DNA of 64,000 nucleotides from Candidatus Accumulibacter sp. ACC003. GTDB lineage: Bacteria; Pseudomonadota; Gammaproteobacteria; Burkholderiales; Rhodocyclaceae. The notes under the pieces were generated by a model. That model did not search any database and was not told the origin of the DNA. It saw only the letters and a program-made list of their open reading frames with translations. A program made the translations under genes and the position numbers. Positions 1-8,008 of this stretch are shown here, piece by piece. The stretch is taken from contig NZ_CAJQTX010000005.1 in the NCBI RefSeq assembly GCF_907163085.1, positions 372,001 to 436,000 on the forward strand. Reading direction: 5' to 3'. The stretch's first letter is position 1. Every line of letters starts with the position of its first letter.

Positions 1-825
1 GCTGAGAAACTGATCGCGGCAGCGGCGGTGCCAGCGCTCCAACTTCCCTTTGCCCTCGGGCGCGTACGGCCGACAGTGAATCAGGTGGATGCCCAGCCGG
101 GCGCAGATCCCTTGCAGCGTCTCGGCGCGGTAGGCGGCGCCGTTATCGACCACCAGCTTGAGCGGAATGCCGCGTTTGAGCACCGCCTGCTTGAGCACGC
201 CTTCGATATCCAGGGCGGTTTCTCCGGGGCAGAAGGCGCTGTGCGTGAGTAGCCGGGAGGCGTCGTCGAAGAGCGATACGAGATAGCTCTTGGCGAGTTT
301 GCCGTCGATCGGCACGCGTGGGCCGTGCATCACGTCGCCGTACCAGATCGCCCCCGCTGTCGCGGCGACGAAGCTGCGTTTCTCCTCGGGCAGGCTGGCC
401 GAGCCGGTGATCCGTGACAGGCCGTGCTGCTGCAGCAGACGGTGAATGGTCGACCGGGCCAGGCGGCCACGGGCGACGGTGCCGGTGGCTTCGAGCAATT
501 GTCGAATCTGGCACAGCGAGCGCCGCGGGTTGTCGCGCTTGGCGGCGAGAATGGCCGCCTGGGTGGCGGCCGGGAGCTTCGACTGCCCGCGGTCGGCGCG
601 TGGCTTGGGCGTCAGGCCGTCAAGCTGGCGGAGGCGCCAGGCGTAGTACCACGCCTGAATCGTCTTCTCGCTCAGATAGCGCCGACGGCTGCCGGGGATG
701 GCGTACTCGCGGCTGGCCAGCTCCCGGAGGAGCTGTTGCAGTTCGCCACGTTCCAGCCGCTCGCGGCTGATCAGGGGACCGAGAACGGACAGGCGAAACA
801 GGGCTTTCGGATCAATCGGGTTCAT
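1..825 (-). CDS. DDE-type integrase/transposase (C-terminus beyond window)
   Basis: The minus-strand reading frame is open from an ATG at 825 to the window edge (275 codons), so the 3' end is missing. It reads MNPIDPKALFRLSVLGPL, then a helix-turn-helix region (RYLSEKTIQAWYYAWR), a second DNA-binding segment, and an RNase-H-fold core. The catalytic acidic residues are the Asp in WYGDVMHGPRV, the Asp in LVVDNGAAYR and the Glu in EGKGKLERWHRR. An AGGAG ribosome-binding site lies just upstream. The architecture fits the IS481/Mu-like DDE recombinases. The DUF6431-type zinc-ribbon gene upstream on the same strand is probably the other gene of the same element. The element name cannot be given from this partial copy. 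Confidence 0.85.
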   Translation of the reverse strand, partial: MNPIDPKALFRLSVLGPLISRERLERGELQQLLRELASREYAIPGSRRRYLSEKTIQAWYYAWRLRQLDGLTPKPRADRGQSKLPAATQAAILAAKRDNPRRSLCQIRQLLEATGTVARGRLARSTIHRLLQQHGLSRITGSASLPEEKRSFVAATAGAIWYGDVMHGPRVPIDGKLAKSYLVSLFDDASRLLTHSAFCPGETALDIEGVLKQAVLKRGIPLKLVVDNGAAYRAETLQGICARLGIHLIHCRPYAPEGKGKLERWHRRCRDQFLS

Positions 826-863
826 AACCACTCCTGGTGATAAATCGGAGCGGTGATCAAACC

Positions 864-922
864 AGAACGGCCGTTCTAATGACAGGAGCAAACTGTGTGG
901 GGTCCCCGCCCGGGCGGGGACC
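864..922. repeat. Two perfect palindromes between the two IS genes
   Basis: Positions 864-877 form the 14-bp palindrome AGAACGGCCGTTCT. Positions 901-922 form a 22-bp perfect GC-rich palindrome (two GGTCCCCGCCC-type arms). Both lie in the 130-bp spacer between the zinc-ribbon gene and the transposase gene of the same element. The larger one could fold into a strong hairpin in the transcript and limit transposase expression. The smaller could be an operator. Both roles are inference. Confidence 0.6.
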
Positions 923-954
923 TCACCGTCTGCCGCTCGTTCGGAATCAGTTCA

Positions 955-1488
955 TCACGGGACGCTGATCTGCCGATCAAGCCAGGTCATGGCCTGTGCC
1001 AGGCCGATCGATTCGAATACCCGGCGCCAGAAAGCGCTGCCGTCGACCGTCCGCCCGAGGTCGGCAAAGCGAGCACGCAGGTGAAACTCGAACAGCAGGC
1101 GGCGCTCCTGGAGCCAGGCCCACCAGCGACCGGCGGTGCGCCGCTCGGGCGCCGCGCCGGGTGCGCCGGGGCGATCGGGCGCACCGCTCAGCCGCTGTGC
1201 CAGGACCGCTTGCTGCACTGACCAGTCATACCAGCGGCGCGGCGCGATGCACGCCGGCAGACGCGAACACGTCCGCCGACATCCAGAGCAACAGTAGCGG
1301 CAGATCGGCACCGGATTGAGTGAATCCTGCCCGGCTCGCCGGTCGGCCTTGCGCTCGTAGTGCCCGTGCTGCCAGAGAATCTTCAGGCCGCAATGCGGGC
1401 AGCACGGCGGTCGATACGCTTCGGGGGTTTGCTTGATGGCCTCAAGATGCTGCTCGATCGTCTCGATGCCGGCTACAATTCGCTGCAT
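955..1488 (-). CDS. IS-associated zinc-ribbon protein, DUF6431-like
   Basis: A 177-residue protein with an N-terminal zinc-ribbon pattern: CPHCG near residue 31, then CRYCCSGCRRTC near residue 63. The remainder is Arg- and Trp-rich and resembles the DUF6431 proteins often found next to DDE recombinases in betaproteobacterial insertion elements. It is encoded just upstream of the DDE transposase on the same strand, so the two probably form one two-gene element. A DNA-binding accessory role is inference. The outer end of the element, expected in about 1490-1640, could not be defined because its partner end lies outside the window. Confidence 0.65.
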   Translation of the reverse strand: MQRIVAGIETIEQHLEAIKQTPEAYRPPCCPHCGLKILWQHGHYERKADRRAGQDSLNPVPICRYCCSGCRRTCSRLPACIAPRRWYDWSVQQAVLAQRLSGAPDRPGAPGAAPERRTAGRWWAWLQERRLLFEFHLRARFADLGRTVDGSAFWRRVFESIGLAQAMTWLDRQISVP

Positions 1489-1635
1489 GGGCTGGGCGCT
1501 TTGCGGTGTGGTTTGTCTTGATAACTTCCCACGATAGCAGAGTTGTCCCGGCCCTTCTTTCGTTCACTTCGTCCCAACATCCTTCAGGCAGGCCGCCTTC
1601 TTTCGCTCTGACCGTTCTCGGGATGAAGCGCGCCG

Positions 1636-2386
1636 TCAGACCCGGGAGAGCGGCGGACGTAACAACACGTCCTCGTACTTGACGCTGCGCCAGAGGCGCT
1701 CGACGAAGATGTTGTCGAACACGCGCCCCCGCCCATCCATGCTGATGACGACGCCTTCCCGTTTCAGCACCCCGGTGAAGGCTTCACTGGTGAACTGCGC
1801 GCCTTGATCGCTGTTGAAGATTTCTGGCTTGCCGTGGCTACGCAGGGCCTCCTCCAGGCAATCGACACAGAACACCGATTCCATGCTGTTGCTGATCCGC
1901 CAGCTGAGCACCTTGCGGCTATACCAGTCGATCACGGCGACCAGGTAGGCGAAGCCGTGGGCCAGCCGGATATAGGTGATGTCCGTGCTCCACACCTGGT
2001 TGGGTCTGACCACAGGAACGCCCCGCAGCAGGTACGGATAGACCGGGTGCTCCGGGCGCGGGCGGCTGGTGTTCGGCCCCGGCGCCATGCCCGACAGCCC
2101 CATCAGTCGCATCAGGCGTTGCACGCGCTTGCGATTGACCGTGTGCCCCGCCTTCGCCAGAAAGATCACCATCCGGCGGGTGCCGTAAAACGGATGCCGC
2201 GTGTACTCCTCGTCAATCAGCCGACTGTGGAGGAGATCGTTGGCATCGACCACCGGCGGCCGGCGCTGCGCGTAGACCGTGGCTCGGCATAAGCCTGCCA
2301 GAGCGCATTGCTGCACCACGGCGACGGCCTCACCGGGGTCGATCCACGCATGCCGTATCACGGCAGGCTGATCCCAGACTTTTTTT
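1636..2386 (-). pseudogene. IS3-family transposase OrfB, C-terminally truncated
   Basis: This frame carries the IS3-family rve integrase core. The DDE residues are the Asp in VWSTDITYIRL, the Asp in IFNSDQGAQFTSE and the Glu in NIFVERLWRSVKYED. The N-terminal HTH_21-like part includes EYTRHPFYGTRRM and GLSGMAPGPNTSRP. After VKYEDV the protein runs into unrelated residues (LLRPPLSRV) and stops. Family members normally continue about 40 residues, ending with an NxxRPHxxL motif. The 3' end of the gene and the matching terminal inverted repeat are therefore missing, broken off at about 1660-1665. Translation depends on a -1 frameshift from OrfA. The element is probably immobile. Confidence 0.85.
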
Positions 2387-2657
2387 TGAGCCAGTCCAGT
2401 TCCATCTTCAACTTGCCGATCTCGCTGTACAACAGCTCCGGCTCCCGGTGCGCCGCCGCCGGCTTGGGGCCGCGCTTGCCTTCGAACAGCGTCTTGGCAT
2501 TCTCCTGGATGGCCTTCTTCCATTGCCCAACCTGCACAGGATGCACGCCGTATTCCCGCCCAATCTCGTTGATCGTCTTGACCCCGCGCACCGCCTCCAG
2601 ACCAACCTTGGCCTTGAACTCCGGCGTATGTACCTTCCGCGTCGTTGCTTCACTCAT
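2358..2657 (-). CDS. IS3-family transposase OrfA (HTH protein)
   Basis: A 99-residue protein starting [20 protein letters not shown], the typical N-terminus of IS3-family OrfA. It has a helix-turn-helix ([21 protein letters not shown]) and a C-terminal leucine-zipper-like helix ([20 protein letters not shown]). It overlaps OrfB, which lies in the -1 frame. A run of eight A residues in the coding strand within the LKKK codons is the expected slippage site producing the OrfAB fusion. OrfA is intact, although the element as a whole is truncated. Confidence 0.9.
   Translation of the reverse strand: MSEATTRKVHTPEFKAKVGLEAVRGVKTINEIGREYGVHPVQVGQWKKAIQENAKTLFEGKRGPKPAAAHREPELLYSEIGKLKMELDWLKKKSGISLP
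2380..2387 (-). promoter_or_regulatory. A8 slippery site for programmed -1 frameshift
   Basis: Eight consecutive A residues on the coding (minus) strand sit at the end of the OrfA coiled coil. OrfA is read in the frame of 2657 and OrfB in the frame of 1636; moving between them needs exactly a -1 shift, and the fused reading [14 protein letters not shown] continues naturally. This matches the known IS3-family mechanism for making the OrfAB transposase. Confidence 0.8.
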
Positions 2658-2714
2658 CGCTTCTCGCTCCTATGATGGAGCACAGCTTAAACCATTGTCT
2701 GATTTCCAGGGACC

Positions 2715-3306
2715 ACTATACCAATCCCTGGAGCGACATCGGTTGCCAAGCGGCTCTCAAATTTGCCGGCCAGTACCTGCAGCGCGCCGTCAATGACGCC
2801 AGCGATAGCGAAGCACGCGACCAGATGATGTATGCCGCCACTCTTGCCGGAATCGCCTTCGGCAACTCCGGCGTGCACGTACCGCATGGCATGGCCTACT
2901 CCGTGGCGGGGCTGGTTCGCGACTATCGCGCGGCGGGTTATCCGCAGGACGAGCCGATGGTGCCGTACGGCATGAGCGTCATCGTCAATGCGCCCTCGAT
3001 GTTCCGGTTCACGGCGAGCGCCTGCCCGCAACGCCATAGCCACGGGGCGCACTGCCTCGGTGCAGAGGTAAAGGGCGCCACCGACGAAGATGCGGCCGAA
3101 ATTCTCGCCGGCCAGTTGATCAAGATGATGAAGGCTACCGGCATTCCCAACGGCATCGGTGGGGTGGGTTATGGCGAAACCGACGTCGAGGCGCTGACCA
3201 AGGGTGCCTGGGCGCAACAACGCCTGCTGAGCAACTCGCCGCGCACAATCGTTCAGTTCAGGACGACCTGCGCAATCTGTATCGCGGCGGGATGAGTTAC
3301 TGCTAG
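2715..3306 (+). pseudogene. Iron-containing alcohol dehydrogenase / hydroxyacid-oxoacid transhydrogenase, 3' remnant
   Basis: The reading from about 2720 ([19 protein letters not shown]) through [20 protein letters not shown] and [12 protein letters not shown] matches the C-terminal helical half of the Fe-ADH HOT/ADHFE1-type family. The conserved [13 protein letters not shown] segment carries an iron-ligand histidine. The N-terminal nucleotide-binding half is absent because the IS3 element abuts at 2714. A second lesion lies near 3243-3256: the C-terminus [14 protein letters not shown], ending at TAG 3304-3306, is found only in another frame than the preceding codons. The gene is dead on two counts. 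Confidence 0.85.
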
Positions 3307-3434
3307 ATCGGGGAGTCCGCGCACCACGCTTGTCGGGCTGGCGTTATAGCTGTAGATTGGCGCGAAGGTGGTTTTGATTTCCGACTTCTGGGGCGCGACC
3401 AGCGTCGCCGCTTCCACACACGGGGGAAACGAGG

Positions 3435-4001
3435 GTGAAACGGTTGCTAATCGCGGCGCTTCTGCTGGCCAGTGGCGTATCGCCGCCCGCGCTGGGATAC
3501 GATCCCGATCGTCTCTCGATGTTGCAGTCCGTCGGCCACTGCCCGGACTGCGACCTGTCGGGCGTCAACCTCGCCGGAGTCAATCTGACCACACACGTCA
3601 TCGGCGGGGACGACGTCGACCTTTCGAGGGCCAACCTGTCGGGGGCGAACCTGAGCCGTACGAATCTCGGCCAAGCCAACCTGTCGGGCGCGAACCTGAG
3701 GGAGGCCAATCTCAGCAAGGCCGAACTCGGCTTGGCCAACCTGGAGCAAGCGGACCTCTCGGCCGCCGACCTGACGGGCACGGTCCTGGCCGGCGCCAAC
3801 CTGGCCCAGGCGAACCTGAGCGGCGCCAACCTGACTGGCGCGAATCTGCGAGGCGCGAACCTTACGGGCGCGCAGCTGGCAGGAGCAAACCTGACCGACG
3901 CCAACTTGATCAACGCGAACCTGAGCGGCCTGGACCTGTCAATTGCCCGGCTGTGCCGCACGATGCTGCCCGGCAACTACCGTGAGAACCGGGGCTGCTG
4001 A
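3435..4001 (+). CDS. Secreted pentapeptide-repeat protein
   Basis: A 188-residue protein from a GTG start with a purine-rich GGGGGAAACGAG stretch just upstream. Residues 1-22 are a signal peptide (MKRLLIAALLLASGVSPPALG). From about residue 38 to 170 there are some 25 tandem A(N/D)LxX units, for example GANLSRTNLGQANLSGANLREANL, which fold as a right-handed quadrilateral beta-helix in this family. Two cysteines (CPDC) lie just before the repeats and two more near the end. Function is not predictable from repeats alone. An export signal fits a periplasmic or secreted structural or binding role rather than the cytosolic gyrase-protecting Qnr type. It stands alone after the IS-damaged dehydrogenase. 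Confidence 0.85.
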   Translation: MKRLLIAALLLASGVSPPALGYDPDRLSMLQSVGHCPDCDLSGVNLAGVNLTTHVIGGDDVDLSRANLSGANLSRTNLGQANLSGANLREANLSKAELGLANLEQADLSAADLTGTVLAGANLAQANLSGANLTGANLRGANLTGAQLAGANLTDANLINANLSGLDLSIARLCRTMLPGNYRENRGC

Positions 4002-4610
4002 GGACCAGCGGGCCAGCGCTCCGGTCAGCGACAACGAACAACAAGCGTATTCGGCGGCAAGCCCCTGCGCGCGGTCGCTTGCCGTCCTGCCACTAAAACT
4101 CGAACTTGATCACCGAAGTAGTGCCGCTCTGCACCGACCGGCAACGGGACTCCGCGCGGGGTGACCGCCGGACTCTGGCACGGCGACGACGATCGGCCCC
4201 AGGGGACGCGCGCCGGCCACCGAAAGGGGCGATGATCCCAGCCCGGCGACTTCCCCGCAGCGACCCCACTCGGGTTTGACTCCCACCCGGGGATCCTGCC
4301 TGGACGTGCCGCGGGCGTGCTCGCGCCGGCGACTTGTGGGTTCCCGACGGCTGCTTTCTGCTCGAGCGCTGAATGCGTACAATCGGCCAGAAACGGACGG
4401 TGAGGAAGCTATCTCCATAGTGCACGTTCGATCGAAAATCTCTACCGGCCTACCGGTGCATCCAGAGAGACGAACAGCAGGGCCGAAAATGCCTGCCGGT
4501 GGTTAGTAAGCGAAATCTGCCGCTCATCCATACGCAGCGACGTGGCTATGGTGATATGCTTCCTGACGTTAACCTACAAATTGGGCCACAAGGGGGTCGT
4601 CAAAATCAAT
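4002..4610. other. Intergenic region without a convincing gene
   Basis: Several frames are open here because of GC-rich composition, but none has a recognisable domain, good start context or sensible residue composition. One minus-strand frame ends in TTSVIKFEF before a stop at 4093, which resembles the aromatic C-terminus of an outer-membrane barrel protein, but the sequence before it is low-complexity Arg-rich. From about 4370 composition becomes clearly more AT-rich, marking the approach to the cassette-like region. Confidence 0.5.
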
Positions 4611-5011
4611 ATGCAGACTATTCGTATAGATTTCGCCTTTCTCACTCTAGGTTGTGTGGGCGCCGCAGCGGCTGCTGAGTCTATAGAAGCGCAGCTTAAG
4701 AGAATGGCGGATGAAACAAGGAAAAACCTTCCAATGATGGTCAGCGAAGATGTACAGGCAACAAACATAGCGGCAGTCGGAAAGAGATTGATCAACCGCT
4801 ATAATTTCACGAGAAGAAAATCCGTAATCTCCGACTTGAACAACCTAAGGACTGCGTACTATAAAAACAGCGCCAATGCGGCTTGTACAAAAAGCCAGAT
4901 ACATTGAGCGCGTTTAGCAACGGTGTGTCAATTGACTACCAGTACTACGACTCCGCAAACGAGTTCGTAATGCAATACACGCTTGACGCCGGTACATGCC
5001 GCAATAGGTAG
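4611..5011 (+). pseudogene. Small exported hypothetical protein, frameshifted (cassette-like gene)
   Basis: Starts MQTIRIDFAFLTLGCVGAAAAAES, a clear signal peptide, then IEAQLKRMADETRKNLPMMV, and reaches a TGA at 4905-4907. In the frame needed after an indel in the A5 run at 4887-4891, the protein would continue KKPDTLSAFSNGVSIDYQYY and end DAGTCRNR at TAG 5009-5011, giving about 133 residues with two cysteines. The continuation keeps the same composition and coding style, so I read it as one gene broken by a single-base loss in a homopolymer. A sequencing error is equally possible. It is less GC-rich than its surroundings. I do not recognise the family. Confidence 0.55.
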
Positions 5012-5022
5012 CAGATCAACAT

Positions 5023-5052
5023 GCTCCAACAAGGCGTTCAGCCCTGTTGGGC
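5023..5052 (+). repeat. Truncated attC-like site
   Basis: GCTCCAAC at 5023-5030 and GTTGGGC at 5046-5052 are in the positions and orientation of the R'' and R' boxes of an integron attC site. The segment AAGGCGTTCA after R'' is typical of an attC left half. The central stem arms are missing, giving about 30 bp instead of the usual 57 or more, so it looks like a deletion derivative. It lies just after the frameshifted small gene and 20 bp before the next one, as expected for a cassette junction. Confidence 0.45.
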
Positions 5053-5071
5053 GTAATCACGGGAAATTAAA

Positions 5072-5323
5072 ATGGCAGCAAAAATAATTAAACTTTTAGC
5101 CCCGAACGATCTTCCAATCGTTGGGATCCGCATGGAGGACGGCACTGTCTGCGAGTTCGTATATTCATACGACAACCTGAATTTAGTGTTTGACATGGTG
5201 CTTAAAAACAAGGGTAGCGCGAACATCCTGAATCGAGACGGGTGCAATGTCTTTGTTGACTCTGCCGGAAATGAATGGCCCGCTTCTGATATCGACGAGT
5301 ATGACTCCATTTTGAGGAGCTGA
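5072..5323 (+). CDS. Hypothetical protein (probable integron cassette gene)
   Basis: An 83-residue acidic protein beginning MAAKIIKLLAPNDLPIVGIR and containing DGTVCEFVYSYDNLNLVFDM. It looks like a small beta-rich domain. There is no signal peptide, and I recognise no family. GGGAAA seven bases upstream serves as ribosome-binding site. The gene starts 20 bp after one attC-like junction and is followed 35 bp downstream by a well-formed attC site in the same orientation, which is the layout of an integron gene cassette. It is markedly less GC-rich than core genes, consistent with foreign origin. Confidence 0.65.
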   Translation: MAAKIIKLLAPNDLPIVGIRMEDGTVCEFVYSYDNLNLVFDMVLKNKGSANILNRDGCNVFVDSAGNEWPASDIDEYDSILRS

Positions 5324-5358
5324 ACCTTTGTCTCAAATGCCATCTTTCCTCGTGCTCC

Positions 5359-5422
5359 GCCCAACCCGGCGTTCAAGCGGGACTGCGCAAAAAGCGCGCA
5401 GCCCCTTAGCTTCACGTTGAGC
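5359..5422 (+). repeat. Integron attC recombination site
   Basis: GCCCAAC (5359-5365, R'' consensus RYYYAAC) and GTTGAGC (5416-5422, R' consensus GTTRRRY) bound a 64-bp imperfect palindrome. The inner arms GTTCAAGCGGGACTGCGC and GCGCAGCCCCTTAGCTTCAC pair with unpaired extra bases on one arm, the feature that sets strand choice in attC folding. The CAAGCGGGA and GCCCCTTAGCTTCACGTT segments closely match attC sites of chromosomal integrons. It directly follows a small hypothetical gene. No integron integrase is present in the window. Confidence 0.7.
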
Positions 5423-5923
5423 CGGTATAGATTGCGTTCTCGTGAACGTCGGCTACGCGCCTCAGCGACTGACCACAATGGGTCGTAAGTACGCATTGGC
5501 GATTTCGGCGAGCAGCCACTGGGCTGCGATATCGAAGAAGTTGGCTGGAGTCGGCCAGAAGCAGTCGGGCGGAATGCCACTCCCATTCCGGACACTCAAT
5601 CAGAGCCTTCCTCCATGCCGCCATTACAAAGGCCAATTTTTGGCAGACTACGTTATGGCGCGAGAGAGCTTGTTTCCAAGGCCTATCGTAGGCTCTTGCG
5701 GTCGTTCGGGGCCTATTGAGAAAATAGGCAGCCCTGTGTTCACCAAAGCGCTCGAAGATGTCTGTCAGTTGGATGCGACGCATTACCATTGAACTTCTCC
5801 GAAGTCGTTATTGTCGGATCAGTGCTTTAGGCCATACGGTTTTTTTAACCCCTTCTACTTCTGAACGCTACTAAAAATTGGGGGATTACCATCCCCTTAA
5901 CAAGAAAAAGGAAAGCACTAATT
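5423..5923. other. Region after attC; possible decayed cassette, no clear gene
   Basis: Both strands have short open frames. The most protein-like stretch is on the minus strand: NFFDIAAQWLLAEIANAYL before a stop near 5460, with a possible upstream continuation in another frame (TDIFERFGEHRAAYFLNRP around 5760). This could be one frameshifted gene in reverse orientation within a third cassette, but neither piece is recognised and no second attC was found before 5923. The last 120 bp are AT-rich and probably hold the promoter of the next gene. Confidence 0.4.
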
Positions 5924-7552
5924 ATGCAGATCCACAGACGACTAACAGTATGGACGGCCCTTGTCGTGCTTGCCTTGCCTGGCTTGGCCGCGACAGTACA
6001 GGCCGAAGTATCGAAAAAGACGGTTGACTCACTTGGCGCGCCCGACAGCGTCGAGACATCGATCGGGACGCTGAACTTCAAGGACGGCGCGCCCAGCGCC
6101 GACACTGCTCAAAAGGTATTCGATACGCTCGCCTTCACCCGCGCGCTGAACGTATACAACAACAGCTTTCGCGGCGCCTCCGCCCTGGGCTTTCACAAGG
6201 GCTTCCAGAGCATCGGCGCCAACTACAACGACGTTGTCATTACGCCTGAACTGCTCGACTCAACGTCCCTATTCCTGACCGGAAACGCCGACACCGTCTA
6301 CTACCTCTCCGTCATCGACCTTTCGAAGGGGCCGATGGTGATCGAACAGCCTTCGGATGGCGTCGGGACCATCAACGACATGTGGTTCTCGTGGATCATC
6401 GACGTCGGTGGCCCCGGACCAGATCGCGGCCGGGGTGGCAAGTATCTAATCGTCGGTCCGGATTACGATGGACCGCTGCCCAAGGGTGGATACTTCGTCG
6501 CCCACTCCAAGACGAACCGGGTTCTCTACGCGTCGCGCGCCTATCTGGTTAATAACGATCCCAAGCCGGCGGTCGAGAACGTCAAGGCGAACATGAAGAT
6601 CTACCCCTATGCCGCGGGCGGTTACGGCACCAGCATTGCCGAGGCGCTGACCGGCGCGGTCCGCCTCGGGGGAGACCCGAAGATCCCCGACACCAAGTTC
6701 ATCGATGCGAGCAACCTGTCGTTCAATACCATCCCGCCCAGCGATTTCGGCTTTTACGAATGGATCAACGAAAACGTCCAGGCCGAGCCCGCCGCCAGCT
6801 ATGATGTGGAGCTCTCCGGGCAACTCGCCGCCATCGGCATCGTCAAGGGTAAAAAGTTCGCGCCTGACGAACGAATGAAGAAGATCCTCACCGATGCCGC
6901 CGTTGTAGGCCAGGCAGCCGGACGGGTGCTGAACTGGCGCCCCTTCGAGGCTCACCCGGACTGGGCCTACTACCCGAACTCGATGTGGGGAAACATGCTC
7001 TGGGAAGGCGGCGCCTTCTTCGAGACCCCACCACCCGCGTTCAAGGACGGGGCATTCAAACCGCTGCCGCCGACCGGTGCCCGCACCCTCGATTCGCGCA
7101 CGGCCTTCTACTACGGCTACACCCTCGACAGCCCCGGCATGATCATGAACATCCCCGGCGTGGGATCGCAGTATCTGATGGGTTTCCTGGATGCCAACGG
7201 CGATGTGTTCGATGGGTCGAAGGCTTACAAAGTGACGCTGCCAAAGGGAATCCCGGCCAAGGCGTTCTGGTCGTTCACGCTCTACGATAACCAGACACGG
7301 TCGATGTTGCAGACGCCCCAGAAATATCCGCGCGCCGGGTCGCAGAGCTACCCTTCACCGGCGGCGAAGGCGGCTGAAGACGGCACCACCACGATCTGGT
7401 TCAGTCCTGAACAGCCAGGCGGCGTGGATCGCGGCAACTGGATCCAGACGGATCCTAAGAAGGGCTGGTTTACGATCCTTCGGCTCTACAGCCCGCTTCC
7501 GTCGTTCTTCGACAAATCCTGGCGGCCGAGCGAGATCGAATTGGTCCGGTGA
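5924..7552 (+). CDS. Exported DUF1254/DUF1214 domain protein
   Basis: A 542-residue protein with a signal peptide (residues 1-27, cleavage near TVQA-EVSKK). The DUF1254 domain covers about residues 60-190 (FDTLAFTRALNVYNNSFRG; GNADTVYYLSVIDLSKGPMV). The DUF1214 domain occupies about 390-530 (DSRTAFYYGYTLDSPGM; AFWSFTLYDNQTRSML; NWIQTDPKKGWFTILRLYSP). Family members are periplasmic or membrane-associated proteins of unclear biochemical role, often of similar length. The upstream GGAAAGCAC supports the ATG at 5924. The gene is monocistronic, with a GCGGGC/GCCCGC hairpin 47 bp after the stop. Strong family match; function unknown. Confidence 0.85.
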   Translation: MQIHRRLTVWTALVVLALPGLAATVQAEVSKKTVDSLGAPDSVETSIGTLNFKDGAPSADTAQKVFDTLAFTRALNVYNNSFRGASALGFHKGFQSIGANYNDVVITPELLDSTSLFLTGNADTVYYLSVIDLSKGPMVIEQPSDGVGTINDMWFSWIIDVGGPGPDRGRGGKYLIVGPDYDGPLPKGGYFVAHSKTNRVLYASRAYLVNNDPKPAVENVKANMKIYPYAAGGYGTSIAEALTGAVRLGGDPKIPDTKFIDASNLSFNTIPPSDFGFYEWINENVQAEPAASYDVELSGQLAAIGIVKGKKFAPDERMKKILTDAAVVGQAAGRVLNWRPFEAHPDWAYYPNSMWGNMLWEGGAFFETPPPAFKDGAFKPLPPTGARTLDSRTAFYYGYTLDSPGMIMNIPGVGSQYLMGFLDANGDVFDGSKAYKVTLPKGIPAKAFWSFTLYDNQTRSMLQTPQKYPRAGSQSYPSPAAKAAEDGTTTIWFSPEQPGGVDRGNWIQTDPKKGWFTILRLYSPLPSFFDKSWRPSEIELVR

Positions 7553-8008
7553 GAGACGGTTCAGCCAGCCAACATCCGCATTCAGCTGACTGGCTACAGC
7601 GGGCTTCGCCCGCCTCCGCCGGCAGGTGGTGTGGGACATTGAATGTCCGCTTCTTGAAAGCGCGACGGGCAGCAAAGGGTCGTAAAAAGACCGTCTTATT
7701 CCATTTGTCATGGTGGGGCACGCGGCCAACAACCGCCATTAAATTTTCTCCTCCATGGCGGTCAGACAGGGCCTACGCTCCTCCGAAGCGGCTATCGACC
7801 CCGACAACCTGTAGTTCCGACCTCGGGTAGAGTTGAGACGTGGCGCGGTAGCAGTAGGTTTCGAGTCGCCAATTCTGACTTGCGACCGGAAGCACCAAAT
7901 GCCGCAGGGGTTGCCCATGCCAAGCTCATTGAGCGCCCGCTTGTCGGCAATGATGAGCTGCCCCCATCGGACGCCCAGCACGTGCTGGCAGTCCTTCTCA
8001 ACCTGGCA
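7553..8008. other. Intergenic region with a small hairpin
   Basis: No convincing gene. GCGGGCTTCGCCCGC at 7599-7613 is a 6-bp-stem hairpin after the DUF1254 gene. It lacks a T-run, so it is a weak terminator or a small palindromic repeat. Several short frames between 7739 and 8061 have no recognisable content. Confidence 0.5.

Larger units (their letters stand above)
1660..2714 (-). mobile_element. Truncated IS3-family insertion sequence
   Basis: The element starts on the right with TGGTCCCTGGAAATCAGACA (minus strand, from 2714), followed by OrfA and the frameshifted OrfB. The left end is gone: the OrfB reading diverges from the family at about 1660 and no matching inverted repeat is seen. 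The right end lies directly against coding sequence of an alcohol-dehydrogenase remnant, so this IS inserted into that gene. The missing left end and the nearby DUF6431/DDE element suggest a later deletion or second insertion removed the other half of both. Confidence 0.75.

Noticed and set aside
4093-4425. Minus-strand frame ending in TTSVIKFEF, like an outer-membrane barrel C-terminus
   Set aside because: The rest is Arg/Ser-rich with no beta-strand pattern or signal peptide. At most a very short remnant.
5412-5789. 125-codon minus-strand frame after the attC site
   Set aside because: Only fragments look protein-like and they lie in different frames; no family recognised, so only the region is described.
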